From Chlamydiales bacterium (GTDB taxonomy: Bacteria; Chlamydiota; Chlamydiia; Chlamydiales; JACKPQ01), in assembly GCA_024233455.1 (NCBI GenBank), contig JACKPP010000001.1:780001-844000 (forward strand): 64,000 bases of DNA. The letters are read 5' to 3'. Below are positions 34,704 to 44,112 of the stretch, one piece after another; within the stretch, counting starts at the first letter, position 1, and every line of letters starts with the position of its first letter. A program made the position numbers and the translations under genes. Under the pieces are notes generated by a model. The model was not told the origin of the DNA and ran no database searches. It was given only the letters and a program-made list of their open reading frames with translations.

Positions 34704-35471
34704 CTAAGACTGGGAGAAAACTTCTTTGGCAGCGGTAATAAATGGTTTGTCCCGATAGGCTTGTAAAATACGTTTTTTAGCGTCGCAATAATATTCCACC
34801 ATGCGCTTGTCGGATTCTAAGTGCCTAAAATTGGGAATGGGTAGGTCAGACAAATCGACATTTTTTTTAATTAAAGCATGAATATGAGGGATACTGGCAG
34901 TCTGGTCATTAGATTTGGATTGCAGATAATAATTTGAGTTGCCCTGTCCATAACCAAATAAGAGACCTAAAAAGTAGTGGTCCTGCAAAACAACATTCCA
35001 AAACATTGAGTTTTCGGCTTCAAATTCGTCAGCGAGCTTGGCGGGAGAAGTAAATCCCTCCACTTTGCTAAATGCATCTTGATACATGCTCAAAACCTCA
35101 GCGATGGCTTTCCTGTTAATGAAAAAATGCGATGTGATCTGAGCGGGAAAAGCTGTTCGTTCAATGAAGGAAAAATTAGGATTTTTTGATCTACGTTTTT
35201 CAGCATCTTTCCAAAATTGCCACATTTTTTTCGAGCGGTTAAGATGATATGGAGCATTTCGAGATAAGTAAGGTAAGGAGTAATTAGTGCCTGTCAGTTC
35301 AAATTCAATCATGGGCTTAACCCCCTCAAGGACATAAACGCCTCCATTGCGAATGAGCACGTACTCAAGAAATGCATCGATCATGTGTGTTTGTTGCAAG
35401 TAGAAGCAACACCCCAGACTAATGAATACTAAGGGTAGCATCGTCCATTTTAAAGGGTTAAATCGCAGCAT
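34704..35471 (-). CDS. Membrane-anchored protein of unknown function
   Basis: 255 residues from ATG 35471; a GTG-started frame reaches 35510 but has no ribosome-binding site and overlaps the upstream gene more. One hydrophobic helix near the N-terminus (WTMLPLVFISLGCCFYL) anchors it; the rest is soluble and rich in aromatic residues (GLLFGYGQGNSNYYLQSKSN). No recognised family. It overlaps the end of 35458-35940 by 14 nt, so these two genes, and possibly the giant LRR gene upstream, form one minus-strand unit. Confidence 0.65.
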   Translation of the reverse strand: MLRFNPLKWTMLPLVFISLGCCFYLQQTHMIDAFLEYVLIRNGGVYVLEGVKPMIEFELTGTNYSLPYLSRNAPYHLNRSKKMWQFWKDAEKRRSKNPNFSFIERTAFPAQITSHFFINRKAIAEVLSMYQDAFSKVEGFTSPAKLADEFEAENSMFWNVVLQDHYFLGLLFGYGQGNSNYYLQSKSNDQTASIPHIHALIKKNVDLSDLPIPNFRHLESDKRMVEYYCDAKKRILQAYRDKPFITAAKEVFSQS

Positions 35472-35940
35472 CTGTAGAAGAGTACTTCCTGGCAAATGAA
35501 ATGGATCCACAGCCGCATTGGGTTGGTCTGCTTAAGAATATATTACTGCAACGATTGCATTCCCAATACTCGACTGTATACAATTCCGCAAAATTTTCAC
35601 TTAGCGAGCATTGTAAAATTGCATGCGTAGATTTCGTGGCACAGTGTTTATTGATGTAACCCGAGAGAATTTGAATATTCTCTAGAGCAAAGGATTGGTT
35701 AGCTGCGGGTAGTCGAGAAACGAGGTTTTTTGCTGCATTTAAGTCATCCGTTGCTTGTGCTATTTCTCCATTTTCTAAGTAAGCTGCGCCTCTTACAAGT
35801 AAGGATATAACTAAGTTAGGGCCAATATTTGAGTGATCGATGATATTCGATTGATGAGATATTAACTCTTGCCTGTCAAGTGGCTTACCTAATAATATGC
35901 AACTTACCGATAAACCAATAACTAATAGAGCCGTTTTCAT
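35458..35940 (-). CDS. Secreted protein with TPR-like helices and C-terminal zinc-ribbon-like motif
   Basis: 160 residues, AGGAG 7 nt before the ATG at 35940. A signal peptide (ALLVIGLSVSCILLG) is followed by a TPR-like helical pair (ISLLVRGAAYLENGEIAQATDDLNAAKNL) and, at the end, CNRC ... CGCG, which looks like a small zinc ribbon. An internal segment of about 120-144 bp of this gene is duplicated at 42647-42767 on the other side of the LRR gene. Function not known. Its position between the LRR gene and 34704-35471 suggests an accessory module. Confidence 0.68.
   Translation of the reverse strand: MKTALLVIGLSVSCILLGKPLDRQELISHQSNIIDHSNIGPNLVISLLVRGAAYLENGEIAQATDDLNAAKNLVSRLPAANQSFALENIQILSGYINKHCATKSTHAILQCSLSENFAELYTVEYWECNRCSNIFLSRPTQCGCGSISFARKYSSTDAAI
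35618..35761. repeat. Direct repeat flanking the giant LRR gene, left copy
   Basis: Part of the gene 35458-35940. It is nearly identical to 42647-42767; the left copy carries a 24-nt stretch (around 35653-35676) missing from the right copy, plus a few substitutions. Both are in the same orientation, so recombination between them would remove the whole LRR gene. Confidence 0.85.
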
Positions 35941-36017
35941 ACAAAATCTCCTGTTTTTTTCATCACTGCTCCGACTGTAAATTAAAGTTTTGTTTTTTTA
36001 AAAGAAAAAATTTTATC

Positions 36018-39000
36018 TCAAGAGCGTTTGCCAACGCCCTTGCTCCTTAGTCTCTGATGCTGTGGAGTGATTTTAGTGTCTGGCAGCACGTCTGCTAACG
36101 CCTTGGCCCCTTTGGCTCCGATGCTATTGTTGCTAAGGTTGAGCTCAGTGATCTGGGTGTCTCCTAGCACCTTCGCTAGCTCACATGCTCCCTCATCGGT
36201 GATTTCGTTATGGGCAAGATCCAGATCAGTGATTTGGGAGTCAGCTAGCTCCTCCGCTAGCGTCCTTGCTCCTTCGTCTCCGATGTCGTTATGGCAAAGA
36301 TTCAGCGCGGTGATTTTAGTGTCTTTCAGCACAGCTGCAAGCGCCCTCGCTCCTTGATCTCCGATGCTGTTTCCGTCAAGGTAAAGATGAGTGATTTGGG
36401 TGTCAGCCAGCACCTTCGCTAGCACCCTTGCTCCCTCGGTTCCGATGTCGTTATAGCAAAGATTCAGCGCGGTGATTTTGGTGTCTTTCAGCACAACTGC
36501 TACCGCCCATGCGCCTTCAGCGCCGAGACCGTTGCGGCTAAGGTCCAGCTCGGTACTATCTGAATTAGGCAAGAACGCCTTTAAAGCTATATCTTTCCAA
36601 CCCTCCTTAAGCTTGATTTTCGCAAGCTTTGAGTGAGGTAGTGCTTGAGCCATGGCAACAAAACCATCGAGCCCAATGCTGTTACCAACAAGGTCTAGCT
36701 GAATGATTTTGGTTCTTGCCAGAACCTTGGCTAGCGCCCTCGCTCCCTCATCTCCGATGCTGTTTCCACCAAGGTAAAGATGAGTGATTTGGGTGTCAGC
36801 CAGCACCTTCACTAGAGCTCTTGCTCCTTCGTCGCCGATGTTGTTCCAGGTAAGGTCCAGTTGAATGATTTTGGCGTCTTTCATCACAGCTGCTAGCACC
36901 CTTGCCCCCTCGGTTCCGATGTCGTTATAGCAAAGATTCAGAGTGGTGATTTTGGTGTCTTTAAGCACAGCTGCTAGCGCCCTTGCTCCTTCATCTCCGA
37001 TGCTGTTCCTGATAAGGCACAAATGAGTGACTTGGGTGTCAGTTAGCACCTTCGCTAGCGCCCTTGCTCCTTCGTCTCCGATGTTGTTCCAGGTAAGGTC
37101 CAGCTGAATGATTTTGGTGTCTTTCAGCACAACTGCCAGCGCACATGCACCTTCAGCGTCGATACCGTTGCAGCTAAGGTCCAGCTCTGTAATATCTGAA
37201 CTAGGCAGGAACGCCTCTAAAGCTTTACCTATCCAACCCTCAAGGTTGATTTTCTTAAGCTTTGAGTAAGGTAGCACTTGAGCCATGGCAACAAAACCAT
37301 CGAGGTCAACGTCGTGCCCGTTAAGGTCCAGCTCTGTAATATCTGAATTAGGCAAGAACGCCTCTAAAACTATATCTTTCCAACCCTCATCAAGCTTGAT
37401 TTTCGCAAGCTTTGAGTAAGGCAGTGCTTTAGCCAGGGCAACAAAACCATCGATCCCAATGTTGTATTTGCTAAGGTCCAGCTCTGTAATATCTGAATTA
37501 GGCAAGAACGTCTCTAAAGTTTCACCTATCCAACCCTCGTGCACGATTTGTTGCATCTTTGATTGGGGTAGTGCTTTAGCCACGGCAATAAAACCATGGA
37601 GCCCAATGCTGTTCTCTCCAAGGTTTAGCGCAGTGATTTGAGTGCCTGCCAGCACAGCTGCTAGTGCCCTTGCTCCTTCTCCTCCAATGCTGTTTCCGTC
37701 AAGGTACAAATGAGTGATTTGGGTGTCTTTCAGCACAGCTGCTAGCGCCTTTGCTCCTTCTCCTCCAATGCTGTTTCTGTCAAGGTACAAATGAGTGATT
37801 TGGGTGTCTTTCAGCACAGCTGCTAGCGCCTTTGCTCCTTCTCCTCCAATGCTGTTTCTGTCAAGGTACAAATGAGTGATTTGGGTGTCTTTCAGCACAG
37901 CTGCTAGCGCCTTTGCTCCTTCTCCTCCAATGCTGTTTCTGTCAAGGTGCAAATGAGTGATTTGGGTGTCTTTCAGCACAGCTGCTAGCGCCTTTGCTCC
38001 TTCTTCTCCAATGCCGTTCCAGGTAAGGTCCAGCGCAGTGATTTGAGTGTCTGCCAGCACCCTTGCTAGCGCCCTTGCTCCCTCGACTCCAATGCTGTTC
38101 CAGCTAAGGTCCAGCTGAATGATTTTGGTGTCTTTCAGCACATCTGCTAGTGCCTTTGCTCCTTCGTCTCCGATGTTGAATCCTTTAAGGTTCATCTTCC
38201 TAAGCTTTGAATTAGGCAAGAACGTCTCTAAAGCTTTACCTATCCAACCCTCGTGCACGATTTGTTGCATCTTTGATTGGGATAGCACTTGAGCCATGGC
38301 AACAAAACCATCGATCCCAATGTTGTATTTGCTAAGATCCAGCTCGGTAATATCTGAATTAGGCAAGAACGTCTCTAAAGTTTTACCTATCCAACCCTCG
38401 TGCACGATTTGTTGCATCTTTGATTGGGGTAGTGCTTTAGCCACGGCAATAAAACCATGGAGCCCAATGCTGTTCTCGCTAAGGTCTAGCGCAGTGATTT
38501 GAGTGCCTGCCAGCACAGCTGCTAGCGCCCTTGCTCCTTCTTCTCCAATGCTGTTTCCGTCAAGGTACAAATGAGTGATTTGGGTGTCAGCCAGCACATT
38601 TGCTAGAGCTCTTGCTCCTTGATCTCCGATGCTGTTTCCGCCAAGGTGAAGATGAGTGATTTGGGTGTCAGCCAGCACTTTCGCTAGAGCTCTTGCTCCT
38701 TCGTCTCCGATGTTGTTCCAGGTAAGGTCCGGTTGAATGTTCGGCACAACTGCTAGCGCATATGCACCTTCAGCGCCGAGACCGTTGCGGCTAAGGTCCA
38801 GCTTGGTAAAATCTGAATTAGGCAAGAACGCCTCTAAAGCTATATCTTTCCAACCCTCCTCAAGCTTGATTTTCTCAAGCTTTGAGTGAGGTAGTGCCTT
38901 AGCCAGGGCAACAAAACCATCGAGGTCAATGTCGTGTCCGTTAAGGTCGAGCTCGGTAATATCTGAATTAGGCAAGAACGTCTGTATGGCTATATCTTTC

Positions 39001-42000
39001 CAACCCTCCTCAAGCTTGATTTTCTCAAGCTTTGAGTGAGGTAGTGCCTTAGCCAGGGCAACAAAACCATCGAGGTCAATGTCGTGTCCGTTAAGGTCGA
39101 GCTCGGTAATATCTGAATTAGGCAAGAACGTCTGTATGGCTATATCTTTCCAACCCTCCTCAAGCTTGATTTTCTCAAGCTTTGAGTGAGGTAGTGTCTT
39201 AGCCAGGGCAACAAAACCATCGAGGTCAATGTCGTGTCCGTAAAGGTCCAGCTCGGTAATATCTGAATTAGGCAAGAACGCCTGTATGGCTATATCTTTC
39301 CAACCCTCCTCAAGCTTGATTTTCGCAAGCTTTGAGTGAGGTAGTGCCTTAGCCAGGGCAACAAAACCATCGAGGTCAATGTCGTGTCCGTAAAGGTCGA
39401 GCTCGGTAAAACCTGAATTAGGCAAGAACGTCTCTAAAGCTTTACCTATCCAACCCTCGTGCACGATTTGTTGCATCTTTGATTGGGATAGCACTTGAGC
39501 CATGGCAACAAAACCATCGATCCCAATGTTGTATTTGCTAAGATCCAGCTCGGTAATATCTGAATTAGGCAAGAACGTCTCTAAAGTTTTACCTATCCAA
39601 CCCTCGTGCACGATTTGTTGCATCTTTGATTGGGGTAGTGCTTTAGCCACGGCAATAAAACCATGGAGCCCAATGCTGTTCTCGCTAAGGTCCAGCGCAG
39701 TGATTTGAGTGTCTGCCAGCACCCTTGCTAGCGCCCTTGCTCCCTCGACTCCAATGCTGTTCCAGCTAAGGTCCAGCTGAATGATTTTGGTGTCTTTCAG
39801 CACAGCTGCTAGCGCCTTTGCTCCTTCTTCTCCAATGCCGTTCCAGGTAAGGTCCAGCTGAATGATTTTGGCGTCTTTCAGCACCCTTGCTAGCGCCCTT
39901 GCTCCCTTGACTCCGATGCGGTTATAGCGAAGATTCAAATGAGTAATTTGGGTTTTTGCCAGCACATCTGCTAGTACTTTTACTCCATTGGCTTCGATCT
40001 GGTTCGCTTTAAGATTCAAGTGAATGATTTTAGTGTTAACCAGCACATCTGCTAGTGTCTTTGCTCCTTCGTCTCCGATGTTGAACCCTTTAAGGTTCAC
40101 CTCCCTAAGCTTTGAATTAGGCAAGAACGCCCCTAGAGATTTACCTATCAAACCCTCGTACACGATTTGTTGAATCTTTGATTGGGGTAATGCTTTAGCC
40201 ATGGCAATAAAACCATCAAGGTCAATGTCGTATCCGTTAAGGTCCAGCTCGGTAATATCTGAATTAGGCAAGAACGCCTGTAAAGCTTTATCATACCAAC
40301 CCTCCTTAAGCTTGATTTTCTCAAGCTTTGAGTAAGGTAGTACTTTAGCCATGGCAACAAAACTCTTGCCCGAAATGCCGTTCTCGCTTAGGTCCAAATC
40401 AACGATTTCGGTGTCTTTCAGCACAGCTGCTAACACCCTTGCTCCTTCGTCTCCGATGCTGTTCCTGGTAAGGTCCAGTTGAAAGATTTTGGTACCTTTC
40501 AGCACTCTTGCTAGCGCCCTTGCTCCCTCGACTCCGATGCTGTTCCAGGTGAGGTCCAGCTGAATGATTTTGGCGTCTTTCAGCACCTTTGCTAGCGCCC
40601 TTGCTCCCGCGAATCCAATGTGGTTATACCTAAGATTCAGAGCGGTGATTTTGGTATCTTTCAGCGCAGCTGCTAGCGCGATTGTTCCTTGGGTTCCGAT
40701 ACTGTTCCAGGTAAGGTCCAGTTGAATAATTTTGGTGTCTTTCAGCACAGCTGCTAGCGCCCTTGCTCCCTCGACTCCAATGTTGTTCCCTGAAAGATCT
40801 AGTCGAATGATTTTGGTATCTTTCAGCACCTTTGCCAGCGCGATTGTTCCTTCGACCCCGATATCGTTGCAACTAAGGCCCAACTGATGAATTCCGGTGT
40901 CTTTCAGCACAGCTGCTAGCGCGATTGTTCCTTTGACTCCAATGTTGTTCCCTGAAAGATCTAGTCGAATGATTTTGGTGTCTTTCAGCACCGTTGCTAG
41001 CGTCCTCGCTCCGTCTGCTCCAATGTTGTTCCCTGAAAGATCTAGTCGAATGATTTTGGTATCTTTCAGCACCGTTGCTAGCGCCCACGCTCCGTCTGCT
41101 CCAATACTGTTCTTGGTAAGATCCAGTTGAATGATTTTGGTGTCTTTGAGCACAGCTGCTAGCGCCCACGCTCCGTCTGCTCCGATGCTGTTCTTGGTAA
41201 GATCCAGTTGAATGATTTTGGTGTCTTTCAGCACAGCTGCTAGCGCCTTTACTCCTTCGTCTCCGACGTTATTCGAGCTAAGGTATAACTGGGTCACCAT
41301 GTAATTTGGATCTGTCAGAATTTTTATTAAAGATCGAATAGCTTCCGGTATCAGGTTGTCTCCTCGCACATGCAATCCGTACGGTTGATTTGATTCCATC
41401 TGATTATGCAAGTTTAGGACGGCTTGTTTAACAGCCTGCTGCTGGGAACTCAGTTGTAAAACTAAAATTTTGGGGTTTTGGTGTTGTTCAGGTTGATCTT
41501 GGAGTGCGAGTATTTCAGGGGTTGCTTCCGTTGGTTGGTCCAATCTTCTTCTTAAAATACGTTCGTCCAAAGGTTGGTTACTACCATCGCGCCTGCGCTT
41601 TAAAGTCAAATGAGGAGAAGGTCTACGCTGTGACTTTGCCTCGACAATGTCTAAACATTTCTGCTGGTCAGTTTGAGACAGCTCTTGAAGGAATACCTGC
41701 GCTTCCACCCGGTCAGTTTGCCACAAGCGACACGCAGCTTTTTGAAGGCAAAGGTTTGTTATTGCAGGGGAATTGATTAAAGAAAGAGCACGCTTAAAAG
41801 CTTCAGAAGTTGGGTTTATTTTTATCTGTTGCAAATACACTATATCTCGATCACTTTCGCAAAGATTTTCTATCACAGAAAAACACTGCCTATTCGATCT
41901 AGCACAATCGTATAAATAGCGATAAGTGGTGCCAACTAATTCTGATTTGTCGGGTTGGTGATTTTTAAGAAAATTAAGGTAGGTATTATACAAATCAATT

Positions 42001-42425
42001 TCTTTAGAGGCTTCAACGGCATTGACAAAACATCTTTGCGCTTTTTTTAGTAAACCTTTTGCTGTGTATTTTATTGCAAGGGAATGTTCCAAACTAGCGA
42101 TGACAGGGTCAGGGTTTTTGCCCAGCTGCGGAGCTTGGTGTGATGCTTTATTTTTCCAGGTATCCTGAATGCATATGCGACCGATTTTGTGAAATGTAAG
42201 ATGCTCACCTTTGAAACTAGGCTTATACTCGTGGGCCATTAGCCAGCTGATGGCGTCATGAATAGTATCGGCATTTTGCTGCGCTTCAGGAGGCAATTGG
42301 TTGATGTTGGTAATAGACGCTGTTTTTTCCTCCTTGCCAACTTTTTCTACTCGTGCTTGATCGTCGCTTAAGTGGATGATATACAAGGCGCGTGAAGTTT
42401 CATAACGGATCTTAGATGCGATCAT
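36018..42425 (-). CDS. Giant leucine-rich-repeat protein (ribonuclease-inhibitor/NLR type, 2135 residues)
   Basis: Residues 1 to about 375 are unique: a helical region with TPR-like features (SLAIKYTAKGLLKKAQRCFVNAVEAS) and a basic, Pro-rich linker (LKRRRDGSNQPLDERILRRRL). From about 375 to the end the chain is LRRs in two forms: a 27-residue unit (ALAAVLKDTKIIQLDLTxNSIGxEGA) of eukaryotic NLR/RNI type and a 50-residue composite (ALPHSKLEKIKLEEGW, then AFLPNSDITELDLNGHDIDLDG). Many units are nearly identical at DNA level, indicating recent expansion. No signal peptide, membrane helix or NACHT ATPase is seen. Such proteins in environmental chlamydiae are thought to be host-interaction effectors; secretion by type III is inference. 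It sits in a direct-repeat-flanked island. Confidence 0.9.
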   Translation of the reverse strand: MIASKIRYETSRALYIIHLSDDQARVEKVGKEEKTASITNINQLPPEAQQNADTIHDAISWLMAHEYKPSFKGEHLTFHKIGRICIQDTWKNKASHQAPQLGKNPDPVIASLEHSLAIKYTAKGLLKKAQRCFVNAVEASKEIDLYNTYLNFLKNHQPDKSELVGTTYRYLYDCARSNRQCFSVIENLCESDRDIVYLQQIKINPTSEAFKRALSLINSPAITNLCLQKAACRLWQTDRVEAQVFLQELSQTDQQKCLDIVEAKSQRRPSPHLTLKRRRDGSNQPLDERILRRRLDQPTEATPEILALQDQPEQHQNPKILVLQLSSQQQAVKQAVLNLHNQMESNQPYGLHVRGDNLIPEAIRSLIKILTDPNYMVTQLYLSSNNVGDEGVKALAAVLKDTKIIQLDLTKNSIGADGAWALAAVLKDTKIIQLDLTKNSIGADGAWALATVLKDTKIIRLDLSGNNIGADGARTLATVLKDTKIIRLDLSGNNIGVKGTIALAAVLKDTGIHQLGLSCNDIGVEGTIALAKVLKDTKIIRLDLSGNNIGVEGARALAAVLKDTKIIQLDLTWNSIGTQGTIALAAALKDTKITALNLRYNHIGFAGARALAKVLKDAKIIQLDLTWNSIGVEGARALARVLKGTKIFQLDLTRNSIGDEGARVLAAVLKDTEIVDLDLSENGISGKSFVAMAKVLPYSKLEKIKLKEGWYDKALQAFLPNSDITELDLNGYDIDLDGFIAMAKALPQSKIQQIVYEGLIGKSLGAFLPNSKLREVNLKGFNIGDEGAKTLADVLVNTKIIHLNLKANQIEANGVKVLADVLAKTQITHLNLRYNRIGVKGARALARVLKDAKIIQLDLTWNGIGEEGAKALAAVLKDTKIIQLDLSWNSIGVEGARALARVLADTQITALDLSENSIGLHGFIAVAKALPQSKMQQIVHEGWIGKTLETFLPNSDITELDLSKYNIGIDGFVAMAQVLSQSKMQQIVHEGWIGKALETFLPNSGFTELDLYGHDIDLDGFVALAKALPHSKLAKIKLEEGWKDIAIQAFLPNSDITELDLYGHDIDLDGFVALAKTLPHSKLEKIKLEEGWKDIAIQTFLPNSDITELDLNGHDIDLDGFVALAKALPHSKLEKIKLEEGWKDIAIQTFLPNSDITELDLNGHDIDLDGFVALAKALPHSKLEKIKLEEGWKDIALEAFLPNSDFTKLDLSRNGLGAEGAYALAVVPNIQPDLTWNNIGDEGARALAKVLADTQITHLHLGGNSIGDQGARALANVLADTQITHLYLDGNSIGEEGARALAAVLAGTQITALDLSENSIGLHGFIAVAKALPQSKMQQIVHEGWIGKTLETFLPNSDITELDLSKYNIGIDGFVAMAQVLSQSKMQQIVHEGWIGKALETFLPNSKLRKMNLKGFNIGDEGAKALADVLKDTKIIQLDLSWNSIGVEGARALARVLADTQITALDLTWNGIGEEGAKALAAVLKDTQITHLHLDRNSIGGEGAKALAAVLKDTQITHLYLDRNSIGGEGAKALAAVLKDTQITHLYLDRNSIGGEGAKALAAVLKDTQITHLYLDGNSIGGEGARALAAVLAGTQITALNLGENSIGLHGFIAVAKALPQSKMQQIVHEGWIGETLETFLPNSDITELDLSKYNIGIDGFVALAKALPYSKLAKIKLDEGWKDIVLEAFLPNSDITELDLNGHDVDLDGFVAMAQVLPYSKLKKINLEGWIGKALEAFLPSSDITELDLSCNGIDAEGACALAVVLKDTKIIQLDLTWNNIGDEGARALAKVLTDTQVTHLCLIRNSIGDEGARALAAVLKDTKITTLNLCYNDIGTEGARVLAAVMKDAKIIQLDLTWNNIGDEGARALVKVLADTQITHLYLGGNSIGDEGARALAKVLARTKIIQLDLVGNSIGLDGFVAMAQALPHSKLAKIKLKEGWKDIALKAFLPNSDSTELDLSRNGLGAEGAWAVAVVLKDTKITALNLCYNDIGTEGARVLAKVLADTQITHLYLDGNSIGDQGARALAAVLKDTKITALNLCHNDIGDEGARTLAEELADSQITDLDLAHNEITDEGACELAKVLGDTQITELNLSNNSIGAKGAKALADVLPDTKITPQHQRLRSKGVGKRS
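37681..38004 (-). repeat. Four near-identical 81-bp LRR units in tandem
   Basis: Units start at 37681, 37762, 37843 and 37924 (plus coordinates) with only a few substitutions between them; each encodes 27 residues (ALAAVLKDTQITHLYLDRNS, then IGGEGAK). The remaining 81-bp units of the gene are more diverged. The near-identity indicates very recent duplication or gene conversion. Confidence 0.88.
38208..38507 (-). repeat. About 300-bp internal duplication, copy A (1206 bp from copy B)
   Basis: Nearly identical to 39414-39713, with an offset of exactly 1206 bp (402 codons). The two blocks contain the same succession of composite LRRs and differ by few bases. A third, more diverged version lies around 37440-37640. 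Confidence 0.85.
38851..39450 (-). repeat. Four tandem 150-bp composite LRR units
   Basis: Units start at 38851, 39001, 39151 and 39301. Each encodes 50 residues made of two short LRRs (KLEKIKLEEGW and ITELDLNGHDIDLDG). Sequence between units is almost identical, with scattered single-base differences. Confidence 0.88.
39414..39713 (-). repeat. About 300-bp internal duplication, copy B
   Basis: Second copy of the block at 38208-38507. The presence of two long, almost identical blocks in direct orientation inside one gene makes deletion or expansion of the 1206-bp interval by recombination easy, in frame. Confidence 0.85.
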
Positions 42426-42819
42426 CAGCTTTCCTTTGCTAAAGTATCGGGGGTATTATAGGTGACTTAGCAATTGTGCAGCAATTTTTTTTCTAGAGTT
42501 GATCGGGGGCTAACCCATTAAAATTTCAGCTAGTCAATCTTAAAAAAATTCACATCAGCATCTGATTTTATTGACGATTACGAGAATGACGATCCATCGG
42601 CATCTGGCATGTCGTGCTCTTCTTAGCAGATGAACGCTGTAGATTGAATTGCATGCGTAGATTTCGTGGCACAGCGTTTATTATTCTCTAGAGCAAAGGA
42701 TTGGTTAGCTGCAGGTAGTCGAGAAACGAGGTTTTTTGCTGCATTTAAGTCATCCGTTGCTTGTGCTGCTCGTGCTAGGTCACAACTTGGGTTAGCTATA
42801 ATATCGTATGAAGCTGATT
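42426..42819. other. 394-bp non-coding stretch upstream of the LRR gene
   Basis: Holds the promoter-proximal region of the LRR gene (minus strand), the right direct repeat (42647-42767) and otherwise no coding frame I trust. A minus-strand frame at 42623-42823 is TTG-started and consists mostly of the duplicated gene fragment. Confidence 0.6.
42647..42767 (-). pseudogene. Duplicated fragment of the 35458-35940 gene (right direct repeat)
   Basis: Carries the coding for QATDDLNAAKNLVSRL and AANQSFALEN, then CATKSTHAI, the same segment as the intact gene but lacking 24 nt in the middle, with no signal peptide and no zinc ribbon. It is a non-functional copy. Same orientation as the parental gene, 7 kb away, on the opposite side of the LRR gene. 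Confidence 0.75.
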
Positions 42820-43995
42820 TCAAAGTGGGGTGAGAACATGCGTGATTTCTACAGTCATCACTAAGATTGAAGATAATATGTGCGTAAAGATCACCGGTTT
42901 GCCAAATGGAAAAAGTTTAGGGCCGCTAGCTTGTTGGATATAGCGTATTTTCCATAACATCCAACAAGGCATGAGGCCAAAAAGACCTACAGCGGCAATG
43001 CCTCCGGCTATGTGAAGCGCTTTTAAAAAGATATCTGGATTCATGATTGCAAAAAGAGTAGGAATAAAAATGACATAAGCTGAACGTAACCATTTTTGTA
43101 TTTTACGATCAGCAGCTTTTGAAACAAAGTCAATGAAACTTATAGCAACGGTAATGACTGAGGTGGTAATGGCTAAAAAAGCAAAGCCGTTGATGCAGAT
43201 GGCTGCAGGATTTCCTGCGTTTGCAAATAAATGGTGGATTGAAGGAGGCTCATTCATAGGAGATAACATGCCTAAAATAATGTAGTTCCATACTAAGTAA
43301 ACACATAAAGTGATCGTAGTTCCAAGAAAAAGGGTTTTTTTGACATTCCAATAATTGTGGTTGAGATACTGAGAAATGAGTGGAATCAAGTTTTGAAAAC
43401 CAAATGACACCACAAAGATGGGAATAGTTAAGGCGATGGTTTTAGCGTCTAATGCAATATACGTTAGATTGCTTGTTTTGATTTGAGATGTTCCAAAAAA
43501 AACTAATAAGCCATAAAAAATGAGCATCGCAAATACACTAATACGATTGATTAATTCTATTTTTCGAGTTTTAGAATTAATTAACACTAATAAAAAAACG
43601 CTGACTATAACAAGTAAGGTGTTTTTTGGTATTTGTATATTTAAGAGAGAATCTAAGGAACTTTTTGTAATAGAAGAAAAGCCATTAAGATAAGCTGTGA
43701 GAAGTGAACAGAATAAAAAGAAAAATAAAAATAATCCCAAACCTTTGCCCGATTTGCCTAAGACAGTTTCGAGCAAATTGAGCAAGTTGGATTTATTATC
43801 GACGGTAGCGTAAACTTCAAGAACCATCAAGCCCGATAAATACATATAAATCCAGCTGAGTATTAATGGTATCAAAGAGCAAATAAAACCGGAGGACTGG
43901 CAAACTAAAGGTAACCCTAACATGCCAGCGCCTATGCAACATCCTGCGACGAGCAATGATGAGCCTAATAAAGGCATTTCTATACTTTTTTCCAT
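42820..43995 (-). CDS. tyrP: Aromatic amino acid permease (TyrP/Mtr type)
   Basis: 391 residues, 11 predicted membrane helices. The first helix signature (LLGSSLLVAGCCIGAGMLGLP) is that of the HAAAP family of proton symporters for tyrosine and tryptophan. TyrP homologues are conserved, often duplicated, in Chlamydia; here one copy is visible. Specificity for tyrosine versus tryptophan cannot be read from the sequence. No strong Shine-Dalgarno; the start is chosen by homology of the N-terminus. Confidence 0.92.
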   Translation of the reverse strand: MEKSIEMPLLGSSLLVAGCCIGAGMLGLPLVCQSSGFICSLIPLILSWIYMYLSGLMVLEVYATVDNKSNLLNLLETVLGKSGKGLGLFLFFFLFCSLLTAYLNGFSSITKSSLDSLLNIQIPKNTLLVIVSVFLLVLINSKTRKIELINRISVFAMLIFYGLLVFFGTSQIKTSNLTYIALDAKTIALTIPIFVVSFGFQNLIPLISQYLNHNYWNVKKTLFLGTTITLCVYLVWNYIILGMLSPMNEPPSIHHLFANAGNPAAICINGFAFLAITTSVITVAISFIDFVSKAADRKIQKWLRSAYVIFIPTLFAIMNPDIFLKALHIAGGIAAVGLFGLMPCWMLWKIRYIQQASGPKLFPFGKPVIFTHILSSILVMTVEITHVLTPL

Positions 43996-44112
43996 TCAGT
44001 ACATTCTAACTTAACATGTTGTTATTGACTAGACATAATGCAAAAAATCCAGTTGATACAGAATAAATATAAATTAATATGTTGTGTTGAATCTACAATT
44101 AATGGAGGATTT

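Noticed and set aside
36060..41290. CRISPR-like appearance of regularly spaced repeats
   Set aside because: Periods of 81 and 150 bp are exact multiples of three within one continuous open frame, there are no variable spacers, and no cas genes lie nearby. These are coding LRR repeats.
42623..42823. Minus-strand open frame of 66 residues as a gene
   Set aside because: TTG start, no ribosome-binding site, and most of it is a copied fragment of the 35458-35940 gene; treated as a pseudogene fragment.
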